From Chania multitudinisentens RB-25 (GTDB lineage: Bacteria; Pseudomonadota; Gammaproteobacteria; Enterobacterales; Enterobacteriaceae), in NCBI RefSeq assembly GCF_000520015.2, contig NZ_CP007044.2:5084001-5148000 (forward strand): 64,000 nucleotides of DNA. The letters run 5' to 3'. The notes beneath the pieces are model-generated. The model saw nothing but the letters and a program-made list of their open reading frames with translations. It was not told the origin of the DNA and searched no databases. Of the stretch, positions 34,739 to 42,250 are shown in pieces; positions within the stretch are counted from its first letter, which is position 1; each line of letters begins with the position of its first letter. The translations under genes and the position numbers were made by a program.

Positions 34739-36079
34739 TTAATCCTGACGCAGGCGTACTAAATCGTCTTGCCGGATGGTGGAACCGATACCTGTGGCCG
34801 ACGATGAATCACGCAACTGCTCTGCACTGGCATAAGGCGTCATCATGCCGCTGCTCACGGCATTGCCGAGCGCCTCAACGGTCTGCATAGCCACTGTGCT
34901 ACGATCGAGATCTGACATTTGCCATAGCGGATTGAAGCTAAATGCAAAATCCTCTGGCAATGCTTTACCCAGCACGGAACGGTGCAGAATCGACATCAGG
35001 GTATAGACCGGGCGACGTAGCTGCCGCGCCTGCTGAGCCGCGATGCCATCGTAGTAATTCGCCAAATCCACATCACCGGTGGTAAAACCTGCCGGAGATT
35101 GACCAAACAGCCTGACCAACGGGATGTTAAGCGCCCCAGAAAGCTGTTGTGCAAACTGTGCCAATACCTCGGGTAAGCCATTGAGGTGATAGGCGTGGGT
35201 TTCAAACTTATCGCTGGCATCCATCAGCGTCAGGCCGTCAATTGACTGCCCTTGCTGAATGGCGGCCATCTGTGTCAACAATGCTTCTTTCGCCGGGCCT
35301 CCCATCGCCAGAATTTTGCGCAGGTCGGTCATGCTGTAAGTGCGCAAATGTGCTTTATTCATTAACTGCACGGCGGCGGTGGTGGCGCTATCAAATGCCA
35401 GTATTCGATCATAAATGCGCTCTATCACGCTGATGCCCCAGCCGTTTTCATCCTGCGTTAGCTGGCTGGGCAGGGTGATGCCATCAAAGCGTATCACCCG
35501 GCTGTAATGGATCTTCCACGGTGGAATACCGGTTGAGGTATCAGTGATCTGGTAGAAACGTGGTTGCCCTAAATCCGGCCCCAGCGTGCTTTCTCTCTCG
35601 TTCAGCGAGGGGGATACCATCCAGCGATTGATAGAGATCATGCCGCGAAATGTGCCCACTTTCACCGTCTCAGCCCGCAAAGGCGTTGACATATCCTCGC
35701 CATCAAGCAGGATTACGCCCAACGCACCGCCATACAAACGCCCTTGTTTGATAACGTTATTCAGGCTATCCCACAGGGCCAAACTTTCCCAGGCACTCTG
35801 TAGATGCAGTTTGGCATCAGGCTCCAGAGTGGAAGTTATCGAGATCCCATTACGGGTCATATCCTCGGCTACGGTATCCACCGCCGCGCCTACCAGCCAA
35901 GATGAACGGTAAGCCGTGTCAATGAATGACCGCTGGTTGCTGATCTTGCCGGGAAGCGCATTTTCACTGCCGGAAAATGGCGGCACACGGATACCTGGCA
36001 GCGGCAGGAGATCGCCGTTACCCACCAGGGTTGACGAGGTAGTTGTAGGCTGATTATTGAGTGGCGTATCTATTACCAT
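34739..36079 (-). CDS. portal-like protein (DUF1073 family)
   Basis: A 446-residue protein matching the DUF1073/phage portal 3 family: YRSSWLVGAAVDTVAEDMTRNG near residues 57-78, GRLYGGALGVILLDGED near 112-128, SVIERIYDRILAFDSATTAAVQLM near 219-242 and the signature LSGALNIPLVRLFGQSPAGFTTGDVDLANYYD near 313-344. The frame is intact and of normal portal length; there is no C-terminal Acb1-like phosphodiesterase. In phages the portal is a head protein that nucleates capsid and packages DNA with terminase. Neither is present, so its retention is unexpected. First structural gene after the late regulatory region. Confidence 0.85.
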   Translation of the reverse strand: MVIDTPLNNQPTTTSSTLVGNGDLLPLPGIRVPPFSGSENALPGKISNQRSFIDTAYRSSWLVGAAVDTVAEDMTRNGISITSTLEPDAKLHLQSAWESLALWDSLNNVIKQGRLYGGALGVILLDGEDMSTPLRAETVKVGTFRGMISINRWMVSPSLNERESTLGPDLGQPRFYQITDTSTGIPPWKIHYSRVIRFDGITLPSQLTQDENGWGISVIERIYDRILAFDSATTAAVQLMNKAHLRTYSMTDLRKILAMGGPAKEALLTQMAAIQQGQSIDGLTLMDASDKFETHAYHLNGLPEVLAQFAQQLSGALNIPLVRLFGQSPAGFTTGDVDLANYYDGIAAQQARQLRRPVYTLMSILHRSVLGKALPEDFAFSFNPLWQMSDLDRSTVAMQTVEALGNAVSSGMMTPYASAEQLRDSSSATGIGSTIRQDDLVRLRQD

Positions 36080-36270
36080 TAGCTCCCCCTATACCCGTCA
36101 GACTCCAAATTACATGCGCTGAAGCCCGCCCGTGAGCCTAGCCCCTTCGGGGCCGCTGCAAGCAGTATTGCTGTAACTCGAATGATGCAGGGTATATATG
36201 GTTGAATAATATTTAACAAAATCTGTCTGCTGAATTGATTTTTATGCTTAAAAATCAATTAGAAATAACA

Positions 36271-36302
36271 ACCTTTACGGTATAGAGGCATACCGTAAAG
36301 GT
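36271..36302. repeat. perfect 13-base inverted repeat in the late leader
   Basis: ACCTTTACGGTAT, six-base loop, ATACCGTAAAGGT. Followed by TTTTT on the plus strand, so it may be a terminator for rightward RNA or an RNA hairpin in the leader of the leftward late transcript. Confidence 0.75.
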
Positions 36303-36320
36303 GCTTTTTGGTGCACAAAC

Positions 36321-36351
36321 AAAAAAGCCCTTCACGTAAAGAGAAGGGCTT
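36321..36351 (-). terminator. intrinsic terminator upstream of portal (candidate tR')
   Basis: On the minus strand AAGCCCTTC, loop, GAAGGGCTT is followed by TTTTTTG. It lies 45-75 bases after the candidate late promoter and before all structural genes, as expected for a terminator overcome by a Q-type antiterminator. Confidence 0.85.
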
Positions 36352-36386
36352 CAGGTGGCTGAGTTCAAGATACAACTCTTTGACCT

Positions 36387-36402
36387 TATAGTTGTTACTA
36401 TA
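36387..36402. promoter_or_regulatory. palindromic operator over the late promoter
   Basis: Perfect palindrome TATAGT-TGTT-ACTATA. The same TTATAGTTGTTA string occurs at 36911-36922 in the repressor/Q intergenic region, and ATACAACTC at 36370-36378 is the complement of a site there (36936-36944). Likely binding site of the S24 repressor. Confidence 0.6.
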
Positions 36403-36424
36403 CCTGATAATAATATAATTACAA
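36397..36424 (-). promoter_or_regulatory. candidate late promoter
   Basis: On the minus strand TTGTAA, 16-base AT-rich spacer, TATAGT. The -10 hexamer is one arm of the 16-base palindrome at 36387-36402. It lies between two leftward terminators, so it would initiate the short leader ending at 36321. Confidence 0.55.
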
Positions 36425-36451
36425 CACCTTTTTATTGTTATTTTGTTGTGG

Positions 36452-36480
36452 GTAAAAAAATACCGCCTGACGGCGGTATC
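36452..36480 (-). terminator. intrinsic terminator after the Q-like gene
   Basis: On the minus strand ATACCGCC, loop GTCA, GGCGGTAT followed by seven T residues, 26 bases beyond the Q-like stop codon. It insulates the regulator transcript from the late region. Confidence 0.9.
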
Positions 36481-36505
36481 TCAATAAAGTCGGTTGAAAA
36501 TACAC

Positions 36506-36865
36506 TCAAGCCGTTGCTGCCGGCTCGGTATAAGAGAAGATCTGCCCGGCGATGAAAGCCTCAGCAACACGCAACAGATTAGCGACATAACTCTGCGCTT
36601 TACCAATCTCTTTCGCCAAACGGTTCTGGCTGACACGATAGACATAATGAGCAACAATCAATTTATATGCCAGTAAATCAAAGCGTTTAAGCCCAGAAAC
36701 CGCCGCGTCTATCAACATCCCCTCTTTGTCGTCGATACGTCTCAGATCGGAGCGGCTCATCGGCAGCGCTTCTTGAAAAGTGATATTTACCGTTGAATAC
36801 TCGGTTCCCAGATGACAACGGGCCCAGTTTCCCCATGTCTCAAGGCTTGCTTTTACATTGTTCAT
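36506..36865 (-). CDS. phage late-gene regulator (Q-like antitermination protein)
   Basis: A 119-residue basic protein. The segment DDKEGMLIDAAVSGLKRFDLLAYKLIVAHYV (residues about 46-77) followed by a helix-turn-helix-like SQNRLAKEIGKAQSYVANLLRVAEAFIAG (about 80-107) resembles the antiterminator-Q/RinA/ArpU-type late regulators that end the early operon of many enterobacterial prophages. It is divergent from the repressor, behind its own promoter (36900-36928). Two terminators and a promoter follow, which is the context for antitermination of a late operon. ATG 36865 follows TTGGAGC. Mechanism inferred. Confidence 0.72.
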   Translation of the reverse strand: MNNVKASLETWGNWARCHLGTEYSTVNITFQEALPMSRSDLRRIDDKEGMLIDAAVSGLKRFDLLAYKLIVAHYVYRVSQNRLAKEIGKAQSYVANLLRVAEAFIAGQIFSYTEPAATA

Positions 36866-37006
36866 TTTTGCTCCAAGACAAACTCAATACAGTTGTTGTA
36901 TATTACTTACTTATAGTTGTTAAATCAATATAATTGAGTTGTATAAGCTCTCACAGGTTGTTATTGAATTTTTTTTACTTATAATCAGGGGAACAGGAGA
37001 TAAATT
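36866..37006. promoter_or_regulatory. repressor/Q divergent promoter-operator region
   Basis: Leftward promoter: TTGATT (36923-36928), 17-base spacer, TAATAT (36900-36905). Rightward repressor promoter: TTGTTA (36958-36963), 16-base spacer, TATAAT (36980-36985). Three AGTTGT-centred sites lie here: the near-palindrome ATACAGTTGTTGTAT at 36887-36901, TTATAGTTGTTA at 36911-36922, and GAGTTGTAT at 36936-36944. They cover the leftward promoter, so the bound repressor should shut off the Q-like gene. Confidence 0.65.
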
Positions 37007-37717
37007 ATGCAAACTTTAGGTGAACGCCTGACCAAACGGCGGGAACAACTGGGCTTGAGCCAGAAAGCCCTGGCAGAGAAAGTGGGGGTCAGCCAGCAGT
37101 CCATCAATAAAATTGAGGCCGGGCAAACCCGCTCGCCGCGCAATCTAGAGAAACTGGCAGCGGCACTTTCGGTAACCTCACAGTGGTTGCTGTTTGGCGA
37201 GACAAACTCAACCACAACGTCGCCTAAGCTTGATGAAATCAAAGAGAGCCGCTTACGCGTCGAAGAGTGGGAATCGATGGAGCAGGATCAGAAAGAGTTC
37301 ATTGATATCAAGGTGCTAGACGTTGAGGCATCAGCAGGCAGCGGTGCCATGCCTGAAGAAGAACGAGAAATCTATCGCTTGCCGTTTCGCCGCCATACTC
37401 TGCGCCGTTTGGGCGTCAATGCCCGTGATGCCCGCGTTGTCAGGGTCATTGGTAATAGCATGGCACCGCTGTTGCGCAGTGGTGATGTGGTGGGGATCGA
37501 TACCGCCAATCAGTTTCCGATCAATGATGGCGATTATTACGCGATTCGGGACGGTGATTTAATCCGCGTCAAGCAGCTGGTGGCCAAGCCTGATGGTGGG
37601 GTTCTCATCAAGAGTTTCAATAGTGCAGAATATCCTGATGAATCGCTGAATCGCCAGGAATTTGAACAACGTATCCATATTATTGGACGAGTTTTCTGGT
37701 CTTCGACTATCTGGTAA
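37007..37717 (+). CDS. S24-type phage repressor (CI/LexA-like, self-cleaving)
   Basis: A 236-residue repressor. The N-terminal helix-turn-helix is at residues 17-37 (LSQKALAEKVGVSQQSINKIE). After a linker comes an S24 peptidase domain: cleavage site Ala110-Gly111 in VEASAGSG, catalytic Ser151 in GNSMAP and Lys189 in RVKQL. All residues for RecA-stimulated self-cleavage are in place, so DNA damage should release the cluster. ATG 37007 follows AGGAGA. It is the only plus-strand gene of the cluster and the last before cysH. Targets are probably the AGTTGT-centred sites next to it and near 36370-36402. Confidence 0.92.
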   Translation: MQTLGERLTKRREQLGLSQKALAEKVGVSQQSINKIEAGQTRSPRNLEKLAAALSVTSQWLLFGETNSTTTSPKLDEIKESRLRVEEWESMEQDQKEFIDIKVLDVEASAGSGAMPEEEREIYRLPFRRHTLRRLGVNARDARVVRVIGNSMAPLLRSGDVVGIDTANQFPINDGDYYAIRDGDLIRVKQLVAKPDGGVLIKSFNSAEYPDESLNRQEFEQRIHIIGRVFWSSTIW

Positions 37718-37724
37718 AAATCAT

Positions 37725-37891
37725 GAGGGGTATTCCCCCTCTGAGATTGATGACAAAGTGTTTTGTAGCCCGAGATACCCGGGCCTAGCGCACCGGGGGG
37801 CGCTCCGGCGGCTTACGCCGCTACGACCCCATCGGCACGCTCTCCCTAATATCTGACTTTGTCAGTAGTCTGTGAGGGGGTATTCCCCCTC
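37725..37891. repeat. MITE-like element with imperfect 36-base terminal inverted repeats
   Basis: The two ends are inverted copies of one another at roughly three quarters of positions: each starts GAGGGG, forms a small GGGG..CCCC hairpin, and contains TGACAAAGT (37751-37759 and, inverted, 37856-37864). The interior is GC-rich with GCGCACC...GGGGCGC and GGCGGC-TTAC-GCCGC hairpins. It lies between the repressor and the 3' end of cysH, with no room for a gene. It may also serve as a terminator. Confidence 0.65.
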
Positions 37892-37904
37892 TTTACCCGT
37901 AACC

Positions 37905-38639
37905 TCACCCTTCATGCAGCCCGCACTCGCGCTTCAGGCCGAAGAAACGGGTTTCTTCTTCACTCATTCCCTCTTCCCATTTACGGGTGGTATGAGTATC
38001 CCCCACCGACAGATAACCTTGTTCCCAGAGCGGGTGGTAACTCAGCCCATGCTCGGTCAGATACTGGTAAATCCGGCGATTATCCCAATCAATGATTGGC
38101 AGGATCTTAAATACGCCTCTCTGTATCGCCAGCACCGGCAGATTAGCGCGGCTGCCGGACTGCTCGCGGCGCAAACCGGCAAACCAGGTCTGTGCCCCCA
38201 AGGTTTCTAATGCACGGTTCATCGGCTCAACTTTGTTGATCTGATTGTATTTTTCAATCCCTTCAACCCCCTGCTCCCACAGTTTGCCGTAGCGCGCCTC
38301 TTGCCAGGCAGGTGAGTGTTCAGCACGGAATACCCGCAAATTCAGGTGCAACTTATCAGCCAATTGATCGATAAATTGATAGGTTTCTGGAAACAGGTAA
38401 CCGGTATCGGTCAGGATCACCGGGATATCCGGTTTAATACGCGTGACCAGATGCAGACATACCGCTGCCTGGATACCAAAACTGGAGGAAAGTACAAACT
38501 CACCGGGTAAATGCTCCAGTGCCCATGCCACCCGTTCCTGCGCCGAAAGGTGTTCCAACTGACCGTTGACCATCGCCAAAGCCAGCGCCTGCCCGGATTT
38601 TGGTAGGGCATTCAACGCTGCAAGATCCAATTCAGCCAT
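37905..38639 (-). CDS. cysH: phosphoadenylyl-sulfate (PAPS) reductase
   Basis: CysH reduces PAPS to sulfite with thioredoxin or glutaredoxin. ATG 38639 gives 244 residues, as in E. coli; the upstream in-frame ATG adds 14 residues with no family support. The PP-loop-like LSSSFGIQAAV is near residues 48-58, the VILTDTGYLFPETYQFID region near 75-92, GLRREQSGSRA near 158-168, and the catalytic cysteine is in the end ECGLHEG. It is last in the cysJ-cysI-cysH operon. The tail cluster and a repeat lie just beyond its 3' end. Confidence 0.98.
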   Translation of the reverse strand: MAELDLAALNALPKSGQALALAMVNGQLEHLSAQERVAWALEHLPGEFVLSSSFGIQAAVCLHLVTRIKPDIPVILTDTGYLFPETYQFIDQLADKLHLNLRVFRAEHSPAWQEARYGKLWEQGVEGIEKYNQINKVEPMNRALETLGAQTWFAGLRREQSGSRANLPVLAIQRGVFKILPIIDWDNRRIYQYLTEHGLSYHPLWEQGYLSVGDTHTTRKWEEGMSEEETRFFGLKRECGLHEG

Positions 38640-38672
38640 GTTGCTAGCCTCCTGATACTGATCGTGAATCCC

Positions 38673-38691
38673 CTCACCCACTCAGGGTGAG
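38673..38691. repeat. hairpin in the cysI-cysH spacer
   Basis: CTCACCC, five-base loop, GGGTGAG. No T-run follows, so it is more likely an RNA stability or processing hairpin than a terminator. Confidence 0.5.
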
Positions 38692-38729
38692 AGAGAAAAT
38701 CTGTAGCCGGATTAAACAGCTTCTTTAGG

Positions 38730-40445
38730 TCAATCCCAGAAGTCGCGTGCTGAATCCACTACTGGCCGAACGATCCCACTACGGATCGTGAAATCACCAA
38801 AACCCTCACCTGTCGTGCGTTCTTTCGCCCAACGGCCTACCAATTGGTCGATTTCCTGCAAGATATCGTCTTCATTGATATTTTCGCGATACATACGTGG
38901 AATACGCGTCCCTTCACGGTTGCCCCCCAGATGCAGGTTATAGCGGCCAATCGCTTTACCCACCAGGCCAATCTCCGCCAACAGCGCACGACCACAGCCG
39001 TTCGGGCAGCCGGTGATGCGTAAAACAATATGTTCATCACCCACGCTATGCTGCTGCATGATGCCTTCCACCTTGGTGACAAACTCAGGCAAGAAGCGTT
39101 CAGCTTCCGCCATCGCCAGTGGACAAGTGGGATAAGACACGCAGGCCATCGAGTTTTTGCGCTGTTCGCTGACAGCGTCGTCGATCAAACCATGCTGGCG
39201 CGCCAATGCTTCGATCTTCGCCTTCTCTTTTTCTGGTACTCCGGCCACGATCAGGTTCTGGTTAGCCGTCAGGCGAAAATCACCCTGGTGAATCTTGGCA
39301 ATTTCGGCCACGCCGGTTTTCAGCGGGCGCCCTGGATAATCCAGCAGACGGCCATTCTCGATAAACAGCGTCAGGTGCCACTGGCTATCAATACCTTTTA
39401 CCCAGCCAATGCGATCGCCACGGCCAGTAAACTCATACGGGCGCACCGGTTCGAAGGTGATACCAGCACGTTTTTCGACTTCGGCACGGAAAGTATCCAC
39501 CCCAACACGCTCCAGCGTGTATTTGGTTTTGGCATTCTTGCGATCGGTACGGTTGCCCCAATCACGTTGGGTGGTAACCACCGCTTCGGCAACCGCCAGC
39601 GTATGCGCCAGCGGGATATAACCGAATTCACTCGCCTTACGTGCATAGGTTTTCTTATTACCATGCTCAATAGACAGACCGCCGCCCACCAACAGGTTAA
39701 AACCCACCAGCTTGCCGTTTTCAGCAATTGCGACAAAGTTCATGTCATTGGCATGCAGATCCACATCATTCTGCGGTGGGATCACTACCGTAGTTTTAAA
39801 CTTGCGGGGCAGGTAGGTAGCGCCAAGGATCGGTTCTTCATCGGTGGTCGCGACTTTTTCTTTATCCAACCACACTTCTGCATAGGCACGAGTACGCGGC
39901 AGCAAATGTTCGGAAATTTTCTTCGCCCATTCGTAGGCTTCCTGGTGCAGCTCAGACTCAACCGGATTCGAGGTACACAGCACGTTACGGTTAACGTCAT
40001 TGGCGGTCGCCAGTGCATCGAGCCCCAGGCGGTTCAACAACTGATGCACCGGTTTCACATTGCCTTTCAGGATGCCGTGAAACTGAAACGTCTGGCGGTT
40101 GGTAATACGAATACTGCCGTACAGAGTGCTTTCCTGCGCAAATTTATCGATGCCCAGCCATTGCTGCGGCGTGATAACGCCGCCCGGCAGGCGGCAGCGC
40201 AGCATCATTGCGTGGCGCGGTTCCAGCTTTTGTTCAGCACGTTCAGCACGAATATCACGGTCATCTTGCTGATACATGCCGTGAAAACGGATCAACAGGA
40301 AGTTGTCGCCGTTGAAGCCGCCGGTCAGGCCGTCCTGCAAATCCTCCGCAATAGTACCGCGCAGGAAATTACTCTCTTTCTTCATGCGCTCGGCATCGGC
40401 CAATTTGCCTTCCACAACCAGCGGCCCAGGGTGTTTGTCACTCAT
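38730..40445 (-). CDS. cysI: sulfite reductase hemoprotein beta subunit
   Basis: CysI carries the siroheme and 4Fe-4S centre and reduces sulfite to sulfide with six electrons from CysJ. The 571-residue product has the nitrite/sulfite reductase ferredoxin-like half-domains (NRQTFQFHGILKGNVK near residues 116-131) and the cluster cysteines in CVSYPTCPLA near 435-444 and TGCPNGCGRALLAE near 478-491. It shares one base with the end of cysJ and precedes cysH by 90 bases. Siroheme for it is made by CysG, encoded 23 kb away beyond the tail cluster. Confidence 0.98.
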   Translation of the reverse strand: MSDKHPGPLVVEGKLADAERMKKESNFLRGTIAEDLQDGLTGGFNGDNFLLIRFHGMYQQDDRDIRAERAEQKLEPRHAMMLRCRLPGGVITPQQWLGIDKFAQESTLYGSIRITNRQTFQFHGILKGNVKPVHQLLNRLGLDALATANDVNRNVLCTSNPVESELHQEAYEWAKKISEHLLPRTRAYAEVWLDKEKVATTDEEPILGATYLPRKFKTTVVIPPQNDVDLHANDMNFVAIAENGKLVGFNLLVGGGLSIEHGNKKTYARKASEFGYIPLAHTLAVAEAVVTTQRDWGNRTDRKNAKTKYTLERVGVDTFRAEVEKRAGITFEPVRPYEFTGRGDRIGWVKGIDSQWHLTLFIENGRLLDYPGRPLKTGVAEIAKIHQGDFRLTANQNLIVAGVPEKEKAKIEALARQHGLIDDAVSEQRKNSMACVSYPTCPLAMAEAERFLPEFVTKVEGIMQQHSVGDEHIVLRITGCPNGCGRALLAEIGLVGKAIGRYNLHLGGNREGTRIPRMYRENINEDDILQEIDQLVGRWAKERTTGEGFGDFTIRSGIVRPVVDSARDFWD

Positions 40446-42250
40446 CAGTAAACATCTCGCTGATAACGGCGCTCAATGCGCAGCTCACTTAAAAATTCAT
40501 CTGCCTGCTCGGTATCCATGTCACCGTGCTCGGCCACCAGTGCTAATAATGCGTTTTCAACGTCTTTTGCCATGCGGTTGGCATCACCACAGACATAAAT
40601 GTGCGCACCTTGCTGGAGCCAGCGCCACACTTCCGCTCCCTGCTCACGCAGTTTGTCCTGCACATACACTTTATGCTGCTGATCCCGTGACCAGGCCAGA
40701 TCGATGCGGGTCAGCAAACCCTCTTTCACATAGCGTTGCCATTCGACCTGATACAGAAAATCTTCGGTAAAATGCGGGTTGCCGAACAACAGCCAGTTTT
40801 TCCCCCCGGCCCCCTCGGCTTCACGCTGTTGCATAAAAGCACGGAATGGCGCAATGCCAGTCCCAGGGCCAATCATAATCACCGGCGTTTCTGGATCGGC
40901 AGGCAGACGGAAATTGTCGTTATGTTCGATAAACACCCGCAGCTCACCCTCTTCTTCCAGGCGATCCGCCAAGAAGCTGGAAGCGCCGCCGGCGCGAGCA
41001 CGGCCATCAATCTCGTAACGCACTACGCCCACGGTAATATGTACTTCGTTTTCATTCTCCGCCTGCGAGGAAGCGATAGAATACAGACGCGGCGTCAACG
41101 GGCGCAGCAGACCAAGCAGTTGTTCAGCCTGCAAATCAGCAGGGGCTTGGCGCACCATATCCACAATCGGCGTGTTATGGGCGTAATGTTGCAGCGCGGC
41201 TTTATCGGCTAACAGGCCGATCAGTTTTTCATCGCGCGACAGTGCAGCATACTTCTCCACGATCGGCGTGGTGTTTTGCGTCAGTTCAAAGTGGCTACGC
41301 ATCGCATCGCGTAACGGCAGGGTTTTGCCTTCGACATCAACCGGCTCATCACCTTTCAGCCACAGCAGTTGCACCAGTTCATCCACCAGCGCGGGATCGT
41401 TGTCGAACCAGACGCCTAACGCATCGCCCGGTTGGTAGCGCAAACCGGAATCACCTAAATCAATCTCGATGTGGCGTACATCTTTATCCGAACCCCGGCC
41501 AGTGATCTTTTGTTTCACCGCCAGTTGTGCTGTCAACGGCTGTTCTTTGCTGTAAGGACTGCTGTCAAGCAGATCGACGGCACCGCTCACCGCGACACCC
41601 GGCGCGCTGTTTTCCGCGGGTGCCCGCGCTTTCAGCACGTTAACCACCTGCTTACGCCACGCGCTTGCCAGCTCTTGGTATTCCACATCGGCATCAATAC
41701 GCTCAACCAAACGCTCTCCGCCCAATTCGGCCAGTTTGGCATCGAAGTCTTTACCGGACTGGCAAAAATTCTCGTAAGAAGTGTCGCCTAAACCGAATAC
41801 GGCAAAGGCGGTCTTGGTCAGCTTTGGTGCTTTTTTCGAATGCAGGAATTTATGCAGCGCTACTGCTTCTTCTGCCGGTTCGCCCTCCCCTTGGGTGGAA
41901 GCCACTATCACCAGCAGGCGTTCCTGAGCGATTTGTTTGAATTTGTAGTCACCGGCATTCACCAGCGTGACGTTCAGTTTGGCTGCCAGCAGATCGTCAC
42001 GCAGTTGTTCCGCCAACCGGCGCGCATTGCCGGTTTGTGAAGCGGAAATCACGGTGATACTGGCCGCAACGGCGGTAGGTGCAACGGGCGTACTAACGAC
42101 CGCTCCCGGTTGCTGATTAACCATTCCCCAGAAATAACCGGACAGCCACGCCAGTTGCGTTGGTGAGTATTCACCAATCGTTGCCTGAAGGCGTGCCAGC
42201 TGTTCGGGTGTCAGCGGGAGCAAAGATGTTGGAGGAACCTGAGTCGTCAT
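40445..42250 (-). CDS. cysJ: sulfite reductase flavoprotein alpha subunit
   Basis: CysJ passes electrons from NADPH through FAD and FMN to CysI. The 601-residue protein has an N-terminal flavodoxin domain (SASQTGNARRLAEQL near residues 69-83, VIVASTQGEGEPAEEA near 115-130), an FAD domain (RLYSIASS near 388-395, GGASSFLADRL near 425-435) and an NADPH domain (IGPGTGIAPFRAFMQQ near 460-475, YVCGDANRMAKDV near 554-566), ending RRYQRDVY. Start MTTQVPPTSLLPLTPEQL is as in relatives. First gene of cysJIH. Confidence 0.98.
   Translation of the reverse strand: MTTQVPPTSLLPLTPEQLARLQATIGEYSPTQLAWLSGYFWGMVNQQPGAVVSTPVAPTAVAASITVISASQTGNARRLAEQLRDDLLAAKLNVTLVNAGDYKFKQIAQERLLVIVASTQGEGEPAEEAVALHKFLHSKKAPKLTKTAFAVFGLGDTSYENFCQSGKDFDAKLAELGGERLVERIDADVEYQELASAWRKQVVNVLKARAPAENSAPGVAVSGAVDLLDSSPYSKEQPLTAQLAVKQKITGRGSDKDVRHIEIDLGDSGLRYQPGDALGVWFDNDPALVDELVQLLWLKGDEPVDVEGKTLPLRDAMRSHFELTQNTTPIVEKYAALSRDEKLIGLLADKAALQHYAHNTPIVDMVRQAPADLQAEQLLGLLRPLTPRLYSIASSQAENENEVHITVGVVRYEIDGRARAGGASSFLADRLEEEGELRVFIEHNDNFRLPADPETPVIMIGPGTGIAPFRAFMQQREAEGAGGKNWLLFGNPHFTEDFLYQVEWQRYVKEGLLTRIDLAWSRDQQHKVYVQDKLREQGAEVWRWLQQGAHIYVCGDANRMAKDVENALLALVAEHGDMDTEQADEFLSELRIERRYQRDVY

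Larger units (their letters stand above)
17400..37717 (-). mobile_element. contractile phage-tail locus (probable R-type tailocin or headless prophage)
   Basis: About 20 genes between iap and cysH. All lie on the minus strand except the repressor at the right end. Reading leftward: S24 repressor (divergent), Q-like late regulator, portal-like protein, small unknown, neck proteins, sheath, tube, tail chaperones, tape-measure-position protein, baseplate, fibres, holins, endolysin. No integrase, excisionase, replication, terminase, scaffold, protease or major capsid gene was found, and no att-like direct repeat is evident at the ends. An intact tail and lysis module under an SOS-type repressor without head genes is the hallmark of tailocins; a decayed prophage is the alternative. 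The tail genes show no frameshift or stop apart from the programmed one, which favours selection for function. Confidence 0.8.

Noticed and set aside
34739..36079. Anti-CBASS Acb1 nuclease
   Set aside because: The protein belongs to a family whose name is sometimes linked to Acb1, but it has normal portal length and lacks an added phosphodiesterase domain with His-x-Thr pairs.
17364..37905. Flanking att-site direct repeats for the tail cluster
   Set aside because: Comparing 17364-17450 with 37718-37905 by eye gave no convincing shared core, and no integrase or tRNA gene is present.
39030..40451. 473-codon open frame on the plus strand opposite cysI
   Set aside because: It is an antisense shadow of the conserved cysI gene; no ribosome site at its start and no family resemblance.
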